Source of the DNA: Planctomycetaceae bacterium | GTDB taxonomy: Bacteria > Planctomycetota > UBA1135 > GCA-002686595 | DNA length: 64,000 nt | Direction of reading: 5' to 3' | Assembly: GCA_011525785.1 (NCBI GenBank) | Contig: WYBT01000039.1 | Location: 124,001 to 188,000, forward strand | Shown here: positions 1-10,698 of the stretch, one piece after another | How positions within the stretch are numbered: the stretch's first letter is position 1 | Layout of the letters: every line of letters begins with the position of its first letter | Notes under the pieces: model-generated | Databases searched by the model: none | Seen by the model: the letters and a program-made list of their open reading frames with translations, nothing else | What the model was told of the DNA's origin: nothing | Translations under genes and position numbers: made by a program

Positions 1-219
1 GTTTACTTGCGCCGCGAGTTCCTCACGCAAGGGCCGACGTCCGGCATGGTGCACGTGTGGTCGGGGGCCGACGGCGCGCTGTTGCTCGCGCACCCGGTTC
101 CGGCTCCGATTTGCGACGTGTTCTGGTGCGGCGATTCCGACGGCGACTCAGCCGACGAGGTCTTTGTCGACGTCGCGCCATCCGAGCGCTTCGCGTTCAA
201 GCGCGGCTCGGTTCGCTGA
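1..219 (+). CDS. C-terminal end of an FG-GAP/VCBS-like repeat protein (partial)
   Basis: Only the last roughly 72 codons are present and the gene enters from the left edge. The reading frame is open from base 1 to a TGA at 217-219. The residues VHVWSGADGALL and GDSDGDSADEVFVDVAP resemble FG-GAP/VCBS repeats, in which short Asp/Gly calcium loops alternate with beta strands in extracellular beta-propeller proteins. Such proteins are abundant in Planctomycetes, usually exported and surface-attached. With no N-terminus visible, no function beyond 'repeat-containing, probably exported' can be given. The next gene lies convergent on the other strand. Confidence 0.5.
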   Translation, partial: VYLRREFLTQGPTSGMVHVWSGADGALLLAHPVPAPICDVFWCGDSDGDSADEVFVDVAPSERFAFKRGSVR

Positions 220-400
220 CTGGCCACGGCGGTCATTGCGCGGGAAAGTGCGGCGAACGCAGTCGTTCGCCGCTTCATGGCCGACCTCCCCGTGGTCCGG
301 GGTTGGGTTTCCGTTCCCCCGACCACCACTGAGGCGCCTCAGCGCCTCCGTACGTGGAGGCCGGCCTTCTTCATCCGATCCAGCCGCCGTGCGCGAACGA

Positions 401-1231
401 TCAGGGCGCGATGTGAAAGGCGACGGCGTTGGTGAGGCCGACGCCGAAGGAAGCCTGCGGATCTCGTTGCCAGTACTGCGCGAACACCTCGGCGCCGGCG
501 ACGAGCTCCGAGTCGACGCCGGACTGGATGCGGGAGCGGAAGTCGAAGAAGTAGGCGCCGGAGCAGTCCGTCATGCCGGAGCTGCCGCCCGAGAGCTGCA
601 GCGGCGTGCGACGCCGCGGCGCGCCGACGCACAGCACGCCGCCTTGGAAGGGCAGGTTGTCCGCAGCCAGCCCGTAGAGCAGCAAGCCAGACTTCTCGTT
701 GATCACTTGCGTGGCGCCGATGGAGAACGGCGCCGCACTCGACGCACTCGGGCTTCCGCTGAACTGGATCTGCGGCGTGCAACCTTCGCTGTTGACCTTG
801 GCTGTGCAGTACGTCTGGGGCGGCAGCGGAACGAACGCGCCCTGACCAAAGCTCACGCCGGCGGCGACGCACCACACCGAGATCGCGTTGTAGCCGTCGA
901 GGGTTTCGCCCGGCGGGAGATCGATCGTGAACGTGGCGTCGTCGAAGGGCGTTCCGACCAGCTGCGGTCCGATCTCGAGTCCGTTGTTGAACGCGTTCGC
1001 GTTGTTTTGCGCTCCCAAATAGAAGTAAACGACGATGCCAAGTCCGTCGTAGTAGAAGTTCTCGACCAGCAGCGTGTCTTCGTCGACGATCGTGACGAAA
1101 CCGTCGACTTCATGGGCGATCGTCGACAGGTTGGCGCGGAAGCCGGCCCGCGGGTAGGGCGAGGTCTGGGACAGAGCGGGCGTGGAGAGACACGCCGCAG
1201 CGAGTGCGCCGATGGCGAGGTAGCGAATCAT
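401..1231 (-). CDS. Secreted DM13-domain protein with planctomycete C-terminal YCTA domain
   Basis: The 276-residue product begins MIRYLAIGALAAACLSTPALS, a clear signal peptide. An upstream in-frame start exists but would add about 55 Arg-rich residues with no hydrophobic leader, so the ATG at 1231 is chosen. Residues about 35-135 match the DM13 pattern (a predicted electron-transfer domain): HEVDGFVTIVDEDTLLVENF, then YDGLGIVVYFYLG, and a single Cys in ISVWCVAAGVSFG. Residues about 150-276 are the lineage-specific C-terminal domain (YCTAKVNSEGCTPQI at its start, QYWQRDPQ near the end). DM13 domains are thought to bind a redox cofactor through their conserved Cys, but that role is unproven. 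It is monocistronic and probably exported. Confidence 0.75.
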   Translation of the reverse strand: MIRYLAIGALAAACLSTPALSQTSPYPRAGFRANLSTIAHEVDGFVTIVDEDTLLVENFYYDGLGIVVYFYLGAQNNANAFNNGLEIGPQLVGTPFDDATFTIDLPPGETLDGYNAISVWCVAAGVSFGQGAFVPLPPQTYCTAKVNSEGCTPQIQFSGSPSASSAAPFSIGATQVINEKSGLLLYGLAADNLPFQGGVLCVGAPRRRTPLQLSGGSSGMTDCSGAYFFDFRSRIQSGVDSELVAGAEVFAQYWQRDPQASFGVGLTNAVAFHIAP

Positions 1232-1630
1232 GGGCTTGGTGGGCGGTGGCCGCGAGTTGGGTGAGCGGTGGAGGTGACCTTCGAAGCGACATCGACGGCG
1301 ATGGTCGCGGAGGCGACTCGCGTACTGGCGGCGCAACCTGGCGTGACGCGTTCTTCGGTGATTTCTTCGGGCGGGGTCCGAAGACCAACAGCTCACCCAT
1401 CACGGCGTGCTCGGACGGGCGTGCGCCGGGCGCAGTCAGCGTCGCGCCCGAGCCGCGCGCCTCGAGCCTGCACTTGCAGCAACGCGCGCACCGAGGGCGT
1501 CGCTGAGCGCCGAGGTCGCTTGACGGACAGGCGCCGCGCCGCGAACCTCCACCCTGCGGCCGACGACGACCGCCCTCAGCGAAGCCATCCGCCGGTCCCC
1601 TATCCGCGGTCGCGGCGCTGCCCACACACC
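1232..1630. other. Divergent intergenic region, about 400 bp
   Basis: This lies between the minus-strand DM13 gene and the plus-strand ABC ATPase gene, so it must hold promoters for both. Open frames crossing it are Arg/Ser-rich shadows with no recognisable domain. I see no convincing operator, riboswitch or RNA gene in it. Confidence 0.4.
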
Positions 1631-2559
<929 letters not shown>

Positions 2560-2563
<4 letters not shown>

Positions 2564-4116
2564 GGAACGCGTTGCTCGTCGCCGCCCGTGAGTACGGCGA
2601 AAACGTCCGGACCAAGGGCTTCTGGATCGGGATCTGCATCTTTCCGATCCTCATCATGCTCGGCATCAAGGCCGAGGGCTGGCTCGAAGGCGTCAAACCG
2701 ACGCGCAACTTCGTCGTCGTGGATCAATCGGGGCGTTTCGACGCCGCGATCGCCACGGCGCTCGAACGCACGTACGAGCGCGCGGTGGCGAGCGAACTTC
2801 AGAAGTACGTGAAGAAGCATGGGGCGGAGATGCCGGCGCCGAGCGCCGAAGCCTTGGAGAAGCAGAAGGCGATCGACCCCGCGGACTTCGACGTCGAGTA
2901 CGTGAGCGAGTCCGAGGCGAAGTCCAAGGTCTCGCTCTTGCTGCTCACCGGCGGGATCAAACCCAACTCGCCGCCGTTCGAGGGCCCGCGGCGCCCGTTC
3001 CGTCGCGTTGATCTGCCCGCTGATGTCGATGGGACGAAGGCGCCCGCGGAGATCGCGGAGGCTCTGCGGCCCTACCTGCGCGGCAAGAAGAAGATCCGTG
3101 TCGAAGACGCGGACGCAGAGCTCTTCGCAGCGCTGATCCTGCCCGCGGATGTCGACGAACGCATCCAACGTCCCGGCGCAAAGCGCAAGAAGCGCGCGGA
3201 CCGTGAAGGAGCCCAGTTCTGGAGCACGAACCTGGCGGACGGCGACTTGCGAGAAGAGCTCGAACGCGCCATCAACGAAGAGCAGCGCCGTGTGGAGTAC
3301 GAGAGCAAGGGTCTCGACGCTGCGACGATCGAGAAGGTCCAACAGACGAAAGTCCCAGTCGCGCGCTTCGACCCGAAAAAGGAAGCCGGCGCGGAAGAGG
3401 TCAGCATCGCCGACCAGATCCGCCAGTGGGCGCCCGTCGGGTTCGTCTACTTGCTCTGGATCTCGATCTTCTCGATCGCGTCGATGCTGCTCAACAACAC
3501 CATCGAGGAAAAGTCCAATCGCCTCATCGAGGTGCTGCTGTCGTCCGTAACGTCGAGCGAGCTGATGATGGGCAAGTTGGCGGGCATCGCCGCCGTCGGC
3601 TTGACGATGCTCGTCTCGTGGCTCGGGTTCCTCGTACTGATCCTCAAGCTCAACTCGGGGCCCGAAGCGCAAGTCGCGACGAGTCTGCTCGAGGTGTTGC
3701 AGACTTCGGGGCTGTTGCCCGCCTTCGTCGTGTACTTCGTGCTCGGCTACCTGCTCTACGGCGCGCTGTTCCTCGCGCTCGGCAGCGTCTGCAACACGCT
3801 GAAAGAGGCTCAGAACATGATGCAGCCCGTGATGCTGATCATGATCGTGCCGCTGATGACGATGATGTTCATCCCCAAGGACCCCAACGGCATCGTCGCG
3901 ACCGTGCTGTCGTGGATCCCGATCTACACGCCGTTCGTGATGATGAACCGGGCGGCCGCGTCGCCGCCGATGTTCGAGATCGTCGGCACGACGATTCTGC
4001 TCACCGCGACGGTGGTCTTCACCTTGTGGCTCGCCGGCCGCATTTTCCGCATCGGCGTGCTGAGGACCGGGCAACCGCCGAAGCTGATAGAGCTCGTGCG
4101 CTGGCTCCGCCAATGA
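2560..4116 (+). CDS. ABC-2 family transporter permease, NatB-like
   Basis: The 518-residue membrane partner of the preceding ATPase starts at a GTG whose last two bases are part of the upstream stop. A first membrane segment near residues 17-35 (GFWIGICIFPILIML) is followed by a large charged extracytoplasmic region (about 40-285). A block of five or so further membrane segments from residue 290 includes the ABC-2 hallmark EEKSNRLIEVLLSSVTSSEL. This topology is that of ABC2_membrane_3 exporters such as NatB. Substrate is not deducible. After its stop there is no nearby downstream gene on the same strand. Confidence 0.87.
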
Positions 4117-4387
4117 TCGGCTCGGCGTGAAGCATCCGAACGGCGCCCGCGCCACGCTCCCAGCGCGACGGAGACCCCACGTCAGCGCGATCAACGAGGC
4201 TTGTGCTGGGCCTACGGACTCGCTCAACGGCTCGGAGCCCGGCGGCGAGCCTCCACCTTGCGATTGAAGACGACCGCCTCCGGCGGAGTTCCTCCGTTTG
4301 GAGCTCCTCACCGCAGGCCGAGTCCCTCGGCGGGATGCGCCGGGAGTTGTCGTGCGCTTTCGCGCTCTGTTCGGGTGTGTTGTTCGC

Positions 4388-4645
4388 TCAGGGGCTCGAC
4401 CAGGGACCGGATCGAGTCACGTTGACGAACTCAGCGCCGTCGAAGCGAAACAGGCCTCCGGAGAAGCCGAACCACAACGTGCCGTGGCGGTCCTGCACCA
4501 TCGCCTGCACGCCGAAGTTGACGGTGAGGTCGGGTCGGTCCGTGCGGTCGAACAGCGTGAAGCGCTCTTCGTCGGCGCTCTTTTCGTAGCGATAGACGCC
4601 GACGCGCTCGCGTGAAGAGTTCGACAACGTTCGAGCGGTCGCCAC
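4388..4645 (-). pseudogene. Remnant: C-terminal end of a two-component regulator propeller protein
   Basis: About 85 residues on the minus strand end VQAMVQDRHGTLWFGFSGG followed by LFRFDGAEFVNVTRSGPW, a textbook final blade of a regulator beta-propeller (Reg_prop repeat, G.LWFG..GGL.R.DG). Intact proteins have about a dozen such blades plus a signalling domain. Here the frame closes just upstream (towards 4650-4810) and no further blade is recognisable in the other frames. I read it as a degraded leftover of a larger sensor gene. A frameshifted longer copy reaching towards the agmatine deiminase gene is the alternative. Confidence 0.5.
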
Positions 4646-4813
4646 CCATGTCGCCGAGCGAGCCTCTCGCCCGCGCGCACCCCGGACGGCACGCCAACCC
4701 GCACAGCGAGGCCTGCGATGGGCTTGGCGAACTCAGCGGCGCGCGAGCCTCCGGCGTGGTCCATCCGTTCGGCGCTGCATTCCGCGACGACGGTGGGGCA
4801 CATGCTCCCGCCG

Positions 4814-5938
4814 TCAGCGCTCGCTGCGGCCGCGCGTCGGGACTGCGTGCAGCGCGCGAGTGCGGCAGTGCAGCGCGTCGAAGTGCATCCAGCCGTCGAA
4901 GCGGTAGCCACGCACCTCGCAACTCGGAAATAGGGCGCGATACGTCGCGAGGGCGCGCTCGTCGGCTTCTCCGCCGAAGAGCGGCACGTGCACGACGTTG
5001 CCCAGACGCAGCGAGTTCGTGTACGCCGGCAGGAAATCACCACGGAACGGCGGGCAGTCGATCCGCTCGATGCGATAGCGGCTTCCCGAAGGAGTCGTCA
5101 GTTGCGAGAGCAGCGCCACGTTCCGCTCGATCGGCGCGTGCTCGGGGTGCCCGACGGGCGCCGCTTTGATCAACAGCGTCTCCGGGTCGATCACCTTCAA
5201 CCAACAGTCGATGTGCTGGATCCCGAACGGCTCGGTGTTCTCGAGCACCACGAGGTCAGTGATGCCGAGGGTGTCGCGCAAGAGCGCGCGGTACGCGGCC
5301 TCGTCGGCGAGGTCGTGGTTCTCGACGATCTGAGCGCGAGTGCAGAAAGCGCGCTCGCGGCCGTCGGTGAGCAGGTTTCCGCCGGTCGCAATCGCGGGCA
5401 GCGGCACGGTCGCCAAACCGAGGGCGTTCGCGAGCATCGGAACGGCCTGGTCCTCGCCCTCCATGCGCCCCATGCGATAGGTGAAGTGCTCGGGAGCACA
5501 GTCCGCGGGCACCCACGGATAGCCGCGGAAAACGTGGTCGACGAGAGCGATGGCGCCGTCCGGCCCCGCGACCTGGTGCGGGCCCCAATCGCGAGTCCAC
5601 GGGCTGCGCGCCGCGGTCGGCACGAACTCGATGCGCGGCTGGTCCACACCGAGCGCGCGCAGCTTGTCCGCCGCCGCCGCGCGATCGGCCTCGGCGACGA
5701 GCACGAACAGCGGCGCCTGCGCGGCGAGGTCGCGCACGAGGTCGTCGGGCAGCTCGAACGGGAACACCACGAGCGCACCGACCGCGGGCTCCCACTCGGC
5801 GACAAGTCGCGGCGCGGCGCGCTCGGCCTTCGGGGCCGCGGCGCACGCGGCGGTGAGCAAGGCGAGCAGCGCGGCGGCGAAGCGACTTCGGCGTGTGGGG
5901 CACGTGGCGCCGTGCGGCGTGACGAGTATCTGAATCAT
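4814..5938 (-). CDS. Agmatine deiminase / peptidylarginine deiminase family lipoprotein
   Basis: The 374-residue product begins MIQILVTPHGATCPTRR followed by a hydrophobic stretch ending LLTAACAAA, a signal peptide with a lipobox, so it is probably anchored outside the inner membrane. Family motifs for guanidino-modifying PAD/agmatine deiminases are present: WTRDWGP (Asp), GGNLLTDG, HIDCWLKVIDP (His and Asp), and a C-terminal Cys in DALHCRTR where the family nucleophile lies. It should hydrolyse a guanidino group (agmatine or a peptidyl-arginine) to the ureido product. The secreted location argues for extracellular peptide or agmatine substrates rather than polyamine synthesis. The C-terminal glycines usually seen before the nucleophile are replaced by MHFDAL, so activity is likely but not certain. 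Confidence 0.8.
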   Translation of the reverse strand: MIQILVTPHGATCPTRRSRFAAALLALLTAACAAAPKAERAAPRLVAEWEPAVGALVVFPFELPDDLVRDLAAQAPLFVLVAEADRAAAADKLRALGVDQPRIEFVPTAARSPWTRDWGPHQVAGPDGAIALVDHVFRGYPWVPADCAPEHFTYRMGRMEGEDQAVPMLANALGLATVPLPAIATGGNLLTDGRERAFCTRAQIVENHDLADEAAYRALLRDTLGITDLVVLENTEPFGIQHIDCWLKVIDPETLLIKAAPVGHPEHAPIERNVALLSQLTTPSGSRYRIERIDCPPFRGDFLPAYTNSLRLGNVVHVPLFGGEADERALATYRALFPSCEVRGYRFDGWMHFDALHCRTRALHAVPTRGRSER

Positions 5939-6220
5939 CGTTGTGATCCTAAGCGTCCGTGCGGTCCACGCATCGCCCGGCATGGTCTACGGCGCCGGCC
6001 CACGCGCGAGCACGCTCGCCGTCGTCGTGCGCGGATCGCGCTCGCCGCTTTGGCCGGAGGTGTTGCTCGGCCACATCGGCGCGACCTCCACGGTCGGTCG
6101 AGCGCGATCGACTTCGAACTGTCGTCTGCTGCGCATGCCTGTCCGCGATAGTTCGAGGTACCTTGGAGCGGGCGGACTCTCGGGAAGTTGTGCAGACCGG
6201 TGACGGTCGAGAGGGATGAA

Positions 6221-8974
6221 ATGAGGTTCGTCTACACGTCGTTTCTGGTGTTGGCGGGATCGGCAGCAGTGGGTTGGGCGCAGGCGCCTCTGGTCTCGAC
6301 GCGGCGAGCTTTGCTCGGCGACGATCAGATCGGGCCCGCCGGAAGCAGCTGCGAAGCGCCTGCGCTGGCGGCCGGCGGTGGCGGGTTCTTGATCGCGTGG
6401 TCGGACAATCGCGGGGAGCTCTCCGGCGGCGACCTCTCGAGCGAGTCCTCGGCCGACATTTGGATCCAGCGCACCGACGATCAAGGCGTGCCGCTGAGTC
6501 CGTCGGCCACACGGGTTGCGGCGTCGGACGAGAGGGATATCCGACCGCAGGTGACCTGGAACGGATCGGAGTGGCTCGTGACCTGGGCCGTGCAGCCGCT
6601 GTTCACGTCGGGCGTGTACACCAAGCTCCGCGGCGCACGCGTCGACGTGAACGGCAACGTGCTCGACGCGCAACCGATCACGCTGTTCTCGAGCCCCTTC
6701 CTCTGGCACTCGGCAGCCAGCAACGGGCAGAACTGGGCCATCGCGTTCGGGGCCACGAACAACCTCGTCCGAGCTCGGACGGTGAGCACGGTCCTGGTCA
6801 ACCCGCTGCTCGGGCCGCTCACGACCTTGGCTACGTCCGCAGGCGCCACCGGAGCGATCTCCGCGCTGCAGAACGATTATTTCCTGGCGTGGCTCGGCCA
6901 GGGCGCCGCGGGCGACTTCGACATCTTGGGGTCGCGCTTCGACTCCGCGTTGGCGCCGATTGGATCAGCGCCGCTCCCCCTCGGTGTCACGGCCGACTCC
7001 GATGGGTATCCCGTGATGGCCTTCAATGGCAGCCAGATGCTGCTGTCCTGGCTGGCCTTCGATTCATCCTCATTCACCGGCAGCGTGCGCTTCGCTCGCG
7101 TGTCGACCAACGGAACCGTGCTCGGGACCGGCACGCTGCTGAACAACTGGGTCGGCCCTGCTGTGCCGCAGAGCGTGACCTGGGACGGGACGCGCTGGTT
7201 CGTGACCGTGTTCGGCGAACTCGCATACCGCATTTCGGACACGGGCGCCGTCCTCGAACCCGGTGGCTTCTTGGTTCGGCCGTGGGGCGGCCCCAGTCGC
7301 AAGGATCTAGTCGCCGCCGGGTCGAGCACAGGAGGCGTGTACGCCGCTTGGGCCCAACAGCGCCCTTCGCCGAACATCAGCGGGAGCTCGACCTATGAAG
7401 TGGTGGCCTCGCGGGTTGTGTCACCTTCGAACACCGGCAGTGACGTGTTCCCTGCGAGGAGTGCGCCGGCGCAAACTTCACCGTGCGTGGCCGTCCACTC
7501 CAGCGGCAGCGCGGTGCTCTATCGCAGCGGAGTTTCCGCCGAGGTTCGGTTGATGCTCGCACGGCGAGACGCGCAGGGTGTTGCGCTCGACGCGCAGCCG
7601 CTTCTGATCGCGAGCGCAGTCGACATCCTGGAGCCGGCCTTGGCCTTCGATGGCGCGCGGTACCTCGCCGTGTGGACCCAGTCGCCGGCGCCGGGCTCGA
7701 CCAACGGGTCGATCCGCATGCGGCGCGTCGGGCTCGATGGAACGCTGCTGGATGCGGCTGGCATCACCCTGGGCAACGCGGCTTTCGGCCTCAGCGGATC
7801 GACGGCTGTCGCAGGATCCAACGGTCAGTTCCTCGTGATCGGTGCGCGCCCGAGCGGCGCCACGGTGTGGCGCATCCAGGGCAGCGACGGCGCCATCTTG
7901 AGCGGGCCGACGGTGGTCCAGTCCGGATCCGACATGCGCGTCGCTGCGTGCGCCACGCCGAACGGCTTCGCTGTGGCTTGGAGGCGCGAGCTCGGCGGTG
8001 CAGGCATCGTTCAAGCAGCGCTAGTCAGCTCCACGGGCACGATCTCGGCGCCGTTCTTCCAGGAAGGCGGTTCGGGCCGCGACGTGAGGTCCACCAGCGT
8101 CGCGTGTTCGGGCAGCGAACTGTTGGTCGCCTGGGACGAGGCCGCGACAGCGGTTCCAGGGAACATCGTTCTCGCCAGGCGCTTCGACTTGGCTGGCGCG
8201 CCGTTGGACGCGGCGCCGATCGCGATCGCGCCTTCGCCGACGAGCGAGCAGTCGTTCCCTGACGTCGCGTGGGATGGAACTCAGTGGATCTGCGCCTACC
8301 AGGAGCGCGGAACCACGAGTCCGACTGAGTGGATCCAGAGCAACGTGCGCGCGGCGCGCATCGACAGCGCCGGCAACGTGCGCGATCCCGCAGGTTTCCC
8401 GATCGAGTCGTCCTCGGATTCGGAGGGCCAGCCGGATATCGCCGGACTCGGCAGCGCTCGCTCGCTCGTGGCGTTCGCAGCAATGCACCCCGGAGTTCCA
8501 TTCGGGACCTACCGAATCGGCGTGCGCGAGGTGACTGACGGCTGCCCGCAGCCCGCGACGTTCTGCACGGCGATGGTCAACTCGCAGCAGTGTCTGCCGT
8601 CGATCGCCATCAGCGGGCCCCCGAGTGCGACAGGTGCAGGGGCCAGCGTCGTCTCGGCCACGAACTTGCTCAACAACATCAGCGGACTGGTGCTCGTCAG
8701 CCACGGGGCCGCGGCCATTCCCTTCCAGGGTGGCACGCTCTGCCTTGCACCGCCGCGTGTGCGCACGCCCTTGCAGAACAGCGGTGCAGCAGGTTCCGCC
8801 AATCCCTGCGACGGACAACTGAGCTTGGACCTCAACGCCTTCATCGCGAGCGGCGCGAGCCCGCTGCTGCAGGTTCCCGGTCAGTACTTCGCATGCCAGG
8901 TCTGGAGCCGCGACCCGGGCGGTCCCTCGGGAACGAACTTGACCGACGCCGTGCACGGGCAAGTCTGCTGGTAA
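6221..8974 (+). CDS. Large secreted repeat protein with C-terminal YCTA domain
   Basis: The 917-residue product has a signal peptide (MRFVYTSFLVLAGSAAVGWAQ). The start ATG is preceded by GAGAGG at a good distance. Residues 30-770 consist of repeated WD-like beta modules with phrases such as FLIAWSDNRG, WLVTWAVQ, YLAVWTQSP and LLVAWDEA, each about 50-60 residues apart. This is a beta-propeller-like array seen in large planctomycete and myxobacterial secreted proteins. Residues about 780-917 are the shared C-terminal domain (FCTAMVNSQQCLPSIAI, then GGTLCLAPPRVRTPL, then VWSRDPGG). No enzymatic motif is visible; surface binding or structural use is an inference. It is convergent with the SGNH hydrolase gene. 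Confidence 0.7.
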   Translation: MRFVYTSFLVLAGSAAVGWAQAPLVSTRRALLGDDQIGPAGSSCEAPALAAGGGGFLIAWSDNRGELSGGDLSSESSADIWIQRTDDQGVPLSPSATRVAASDERDIRPQVTWNGSEWLVTWAVQPLFTSGVYTKLRGARVDVNGNVLDAQPITLFSSPFLWHSAASNGQNWAIAFGATNNLVRARTVSTVLVNPLLGPLTTLATSAGATGAISALQNDYFLAWLGQGAAGDFDILGSRFDSALAPIGSAPLPLGVTADSDGYPVMAFNGSQMLLSWLAFDSSSFTGSVRFARVSTNGTVLGTGTLLNNWVGPAVPQSVTWDGTRWFVTVFGELAYRISDTGAVLEPGGFLVRPWGGPSRKDLVAAGSSTGGVYAAWAQQRPSPNISGSSTYEVVASRVVSPSNTGSDVFPARSAPAQTSPCVAVHSSGSAVLYRSGVSAEVRLMLARRDAQGVALDAQPLLIASAVDILEPALAFDGARYLAVWTQSPAPGSTNGSIRMRRVGLDGTLLDAAGITLGNAAFGLSGSTAVAGSNGQFLVIGARPSGATVWRIQGSDGAILSGPTVVQSGSDMRVAACATPNGFAVAWRRELGGAGIVQAALVSSTGTISAPFFQEGGSGRDVRSTSVACSGSELLVAWDEAATAVPGNIVLARRFDLAGAPLDAAPIAIAPSPTSEQSFPDVAWDGTQWICAYQERGTTSPTEWIQSNVRAARIDSAGNVRDPAGFPIESSSDSEGQPDIAGLGSARSLVAFAAMHPGVPFGTYRIGVREVTDGCPQPATFCTAMVNSQQCLPSIAISGPPSATGAGASVVSATNLLNNISGLVLVSHGAAAIPFQGGTLCLAPPRVRTPLQNSGAAGSANPCDGQLSLDLNAFIASGASPLLQVPGQYFACQVWSRDPGGPSGTNLTDAVHGQVCW

Positions 8975-9058
8975 CCACGCGAGCGCGAGGAGGTCGCGCG
9001 AGCTGCTTCGTCGGCATCCGCCGCTCCGCGCGCCGCACAGCGCATGCACCGCAGGTGA

Positions 9059-9087
9059 GATCGCGCCAGGCTCCTTCCGGCGCGATC
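9059..9087. terminator. Convergent hairpin, 9-bp perfect stem
   Basis: GATCGCGCC pairs with GGCGCGATC around an 11-base loop. It sits between two converging genes (stops at 8974 and 9155). There is no long T-run on either side, so it may act as a bidirectional hairpin or rely on a termination factor. Confidence 0.5.
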
Positions 9088-9154
9088 CCATCTTGCCCAT
9101 GCGCGCTCTCGCTGCTGGCGATCGTGCCGCGCGGCGCTCGCCGCGTTCCCGTCT

Positions 9155-10351
9155 TCAGCGCAAGAGTGCGTCGACCTCGAGCGCGAGCAACTGCCCGATC
9201 GCCTCATGCCCGACCAGATTGACGTGGTGGTCGGCGCGCCAGTACCAGCTCTCGCGGGCCGCCCGGAAGTGCGGCCGCAGATCGAGCGCGGGGATCTCGC
9301 GTTCGCACAGAAAGGCCAGCCACGCGTCGGCGATGCGCTCGCTGACGGAGATGTCGGCTTCGCTGAACTCGGCGAACTCTCTCGCGCGCGCGAGCGCGTC
9401 CTCGAAGAAGCGGCGCTGCACGACGAAGGCCGGCGGCAGGTACACGAGCAGCGCGCGGCAGCCGCGCGCGGCCGCGCGGCGCTGGATCTCGAGCGAGATC
9501 GCTTTCATCGTTTCGATGCACTCCGCGACGTCCTCGGGGTTGGAGGCGAAGTACTCCGTCTGGTGCAGCTCCTGCGCGATCGGGCCGAGCAGTTCGGGGT
9601 GCTCGTTGGGCAGCCGGCCGATCCACGTCCGTCCGGCCTCCATGTTTCCGCGGCGCTCGAAGTAGCGCTGCAGCGGCATCATGCCCACGAAGTCGTTGCC
9701 GCCGTAGACCACCACGATGTACACGTCGGGCGCGAGGTCGGCGTGGCGCTCGATCACGCCCAAGTAGTTGTACGAGTTGTAGCCGCCCATGCCGGAGTTG
9801 AGGGCCTCGAGCGGCGTGTCCGGGTGGCAGTACGACCACTCGCGCTCGAGCACGTGCACGAAGGAATCGGAGTTGTCGCACACGCCGTCGGTGTGCGAGT
9901 CGCCGGTGACGAGCACACGCAGGCCGCGTTTGTGGACGTCGATCTCGCGGTCTTCGCGCATGCCCCGCGAGTTGCTCGTGCTCCGCCAGCCGCCGCGCGG
10001 GTGCTCGTCCAGCACGTTGAAATTCGACTGCGGCCCGCTGCGCGTCATGTACACCAGCGGATCGAACAGGATGTTGCCGCGCCCGGCATCCAGCGCCGGG
10101 AAGAAGCGCCGCGCGGTGTCCTCGTCGATCGGATCGAGCGTGAGCACGTGCCCACCGGGCGGCTTGGGCCGCGGCAGCGACACGCGCGCATCCAGCAGTT
10201 CCTTGAGCGATGCGCGCGCGTCCACCAGCTGCACCGTCGCCGGCGGCTTCAGCCGTGCGCGGAGACGCGCGAGCACGATCCAACCAAGCCCCGCGGCGAG
10301 CACCGAGGCGAGCGCGGCGACCGCGAGCTTGCGCGCGATGCCGGACTTCAC
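9155..10351 (-). CDS. SGNH/GDSL-type hydrolase, membrane-anchored
   Basis: The 398-residue product has an N-terminal membrane anchor (LAVAALASVLAAGLGWIVLA) and an SGNH fold with all four blocks: GDSHTDG (Ser nucleophile), NSGMGGYNSYNY (Gly), VYGGNDF (Asn) and DHHVNLVGH (catalytic Asp/His). It is probably an esterase acting on O-acyl groups of an extracellular polymer. The GTG at 10351 is chosen because a GAGGA ribosome site lies about eight bases upstream and the leader segment follows directly. The longer open frame only adds Ser/Arg-rich residues. Its substrate is unknown. Confidence 0.8.
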   Translation of the reverse strand: MKSGIARKLAVAALASVLAAGLGWIVLARLRARLKPPATVQLVDARASLKELLDARVSLPRPKPPGGHVLTLDPIDEDTARRFFPALDAGRGNILFDPLVYMTRSGPQSNFNVLDEHPRGGWRSTSNSRGMREDREIDVHKRGLRVLVTGDSHTDGVCDNSDSFVHVLEREWSYCHPDTPLEALNSGMGGYNSYNYLGVIERHADLAPDVYIVVVYGGNDFVGMMPLQRYFERRGNMEAGRTWIGRLPNEHPELLGPIAQELHQTEYFASNPEDVAECIETMKAISLEIQRRAAARGCRALLVYLPPAFVVQRRFFEDALARAREFAEFSEADISVSERIADAWLAFLCEREIPALDLRPHFRAARESWYWRADHHVNLVGHEAIGQLLALEVDALLR

Positions 10352-10698
10352 TGATGGTCCTCGCGGGGAGCTCTTGTGCTCGAGTTCGCTCGCTGACGTG
10401 CGAGAGCCACCATCTGCGCATCTCGCGCTCGTGCTTCGTCGGCAGGCCGCGCGTGTTCCCAGCGTCGACGTCGACGCTGCGTCCCGAGACACTCGATGAC
10501 GATGTACGCTCGCTCAACTTGCGCGCTAACCGTGCGCGCGCACTCGACCAACTCGAGGGGATGGTCCCGGTGTGAATGGCCCCCGGACATCCGACTGAAG
10601 CTAACACTCGGTTGGATCCGGCGCCGCGCCCCGCCCGACGCGCGCGGCGATGAGATCGCTGACCGGCGCCGAAGTCGTCCGGCCCGGGACCTCGGAGT
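10352..10698. other. Intergenic region, about 350 bp, promoter side of the SGNH gene
   Basis: Both flanking genes are on the minus strand. The region holds the SGNH gene's ribosome site and presumably its promoter. An 80-codon open frame runs through it and ends in a GTGA overlap with the SGNH start, but its sequence is Arg/Ala-rich and unlike any family I know. I do not annotate it as a gene. Confidence 0.35.

Noticed and set aside
10348-10590. 80-codon minus-strand frame ending in a GTGA overlap with the SGNH hydrolase
   Set aside because: The product is Arg/Ala/Gln-rich with no domain, and the composition resembles shadow frames. The overlap alone is weak evidence.
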